From Nonomuraea basaltis (GTDB taxonomy: Bacteria > Actinomycetota > Actinomycetes > Streptosporangiales > Streptosporangiaceae), in assembly GCF_005893125.1 (NCBI RefSeq), contig NZ_VCJS01000138.1:1-33632 (forward strand): 33,632 bases of DNA, written 5' to 3'. Below are positions 33,544 to 33,632 of this stretch, piece by piece. Every line of letters begins with the position of its first letter. Position 1 is the first letter of the stretch. The position numbers and the translations under genes were made by a program. The notes beneath the pieces were generated by a model that was given only the letters and a program-made list of their open reading frames with translations, made no database searches and was not told the DNA's origin.

Positions 33544-33632
33544 TCACCCGACCGTGACGGGCAGTTCCTTGATGCCGTTGATGAAGTTGGAGCGCAGCCG
33601 GCGGGCCGGTCCCGACTGGCGGAGGCGGGGGT
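33544..33632 (-). CDS. C-terminal end of a cytochrome P450 (partial)
   Basis: The minus strand from the window edge reads 28 residues and ends in TGA (33544-33546). The stretch RRLRSNFINGIKELPVTV is the typical end of bacterial cytochrome P450s: the beta-strand pair after the last helix, with the S-N-F-x-N-G-I-K turn and L-P-V. This ending is common in the actinobacterial groups that include CYP125 and CYP142, but the subfamily cannot be fixed from so little. The heme cysteine and all substrate-binding parts lie outside the window. It might be a partner of a small ferredoxin like the one at 23568-23759, though the two are not in one operon. Confidence 0.75.
   Translation of the reverse strand, partial: PRLRQSGPARRLRSNFINGIKELPVTVG

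Overview
The window is a high-G+C stretch with dense, often overlapping genes, many GTG or TTG starts and enzyme families typical of Actinobacteria: the single-chain 2-oxoglutarate decarboxylase/dehydrogenase Kgd, PPOX-class (possibly F420-using) oxidoreductases, a three-cysteine ferredoxin, a P450 end and a DUF6104-like small protein beside kgd. A filamentous actinomycete of the Streptosporangiales (Nonomuraea-like) is my best guess. That is inferred from protein style, as no rRNA or other marker is present.

Layout. 1-162: 3' end of a gene, possibly a thiolase-like protein. 244-937: vapBC toxin-antitoxin pair with a perfect operator-like palindrome upstream. 984-3778: a membrane-anchored protein of unknown function, a quinone-oxidoreductase-like dehydrogenase, and an MpaB/DUF2236 protein whose ribosome binding site lies in a large inverted repeat. 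3918-5742 (minus): an autoregulation-type operon, DUF4097 protein then PadR regulator, and the small DUF6104-like protein. 5960-9598 (minus): kgd with a strong terminator. 9803-12443: a divergent pair, a B3/B4-domain protein (minus) and an ArsR-type regulator plus MFS exporter (plus). 12391-15293: a glutathionyl-hydroquinone-reductase-like protein (minus), a metallo-beta-lactamase-fold hydrolase and an HSD4-like short-chain dehydrogenase (plus).

15477-22378 is one sugar operon of six tightly spaced genes: ROK regulator, ribose-type ABC ATPase, permease, lipoprotein binding protein, Gfo/Idh/MocA dehydrogenase and a TIM-barrel isomerase/epimerase. A -35/-10 promoter precedes it and an 11-bp perfect hairpin ends it. 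The likely logic is import of a sugar or cyclitol, oxidation/epimerisation, and control by the first gene.

22438-30433 is a block of tailoring-type enzymes. One minus-strand operon encodes a PPOX oxidoreductase, a ferredoxin and a zinc alcohol dehydrogenase. A lone methyltransferase lies on plus. A second minus-strand series encodes a GT4 glycosyltransferase, a methyltransferase, a terpenoid-cyclase/prenyltransferase-fold protein and a DUF1702 protein. GDP-mannose 4,6-dehydratase diverges from it. It looks like sugar-nucleotide plus redox plus methyl-transfer chemistry on an unidentified scaffold; no core synthase is in view.

Perfect TNNAACNNGTTNNA palindromes (the KstR-type operator pattern) stand in front of both arms of this block, and weaker versions precede the reductase/hydrolase pair and the HSD4-like dehydrogenase. 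These genes may therefore share one TetR-type regulator not encoded here. The right end has an AraC regulator divergent from a DUF2000 protein, a Fic protein with a four-copy operator-like repeat array at its start, about 200 bp of apparently non-coding DNA, and the C-terminal end of a cytochrome P450.
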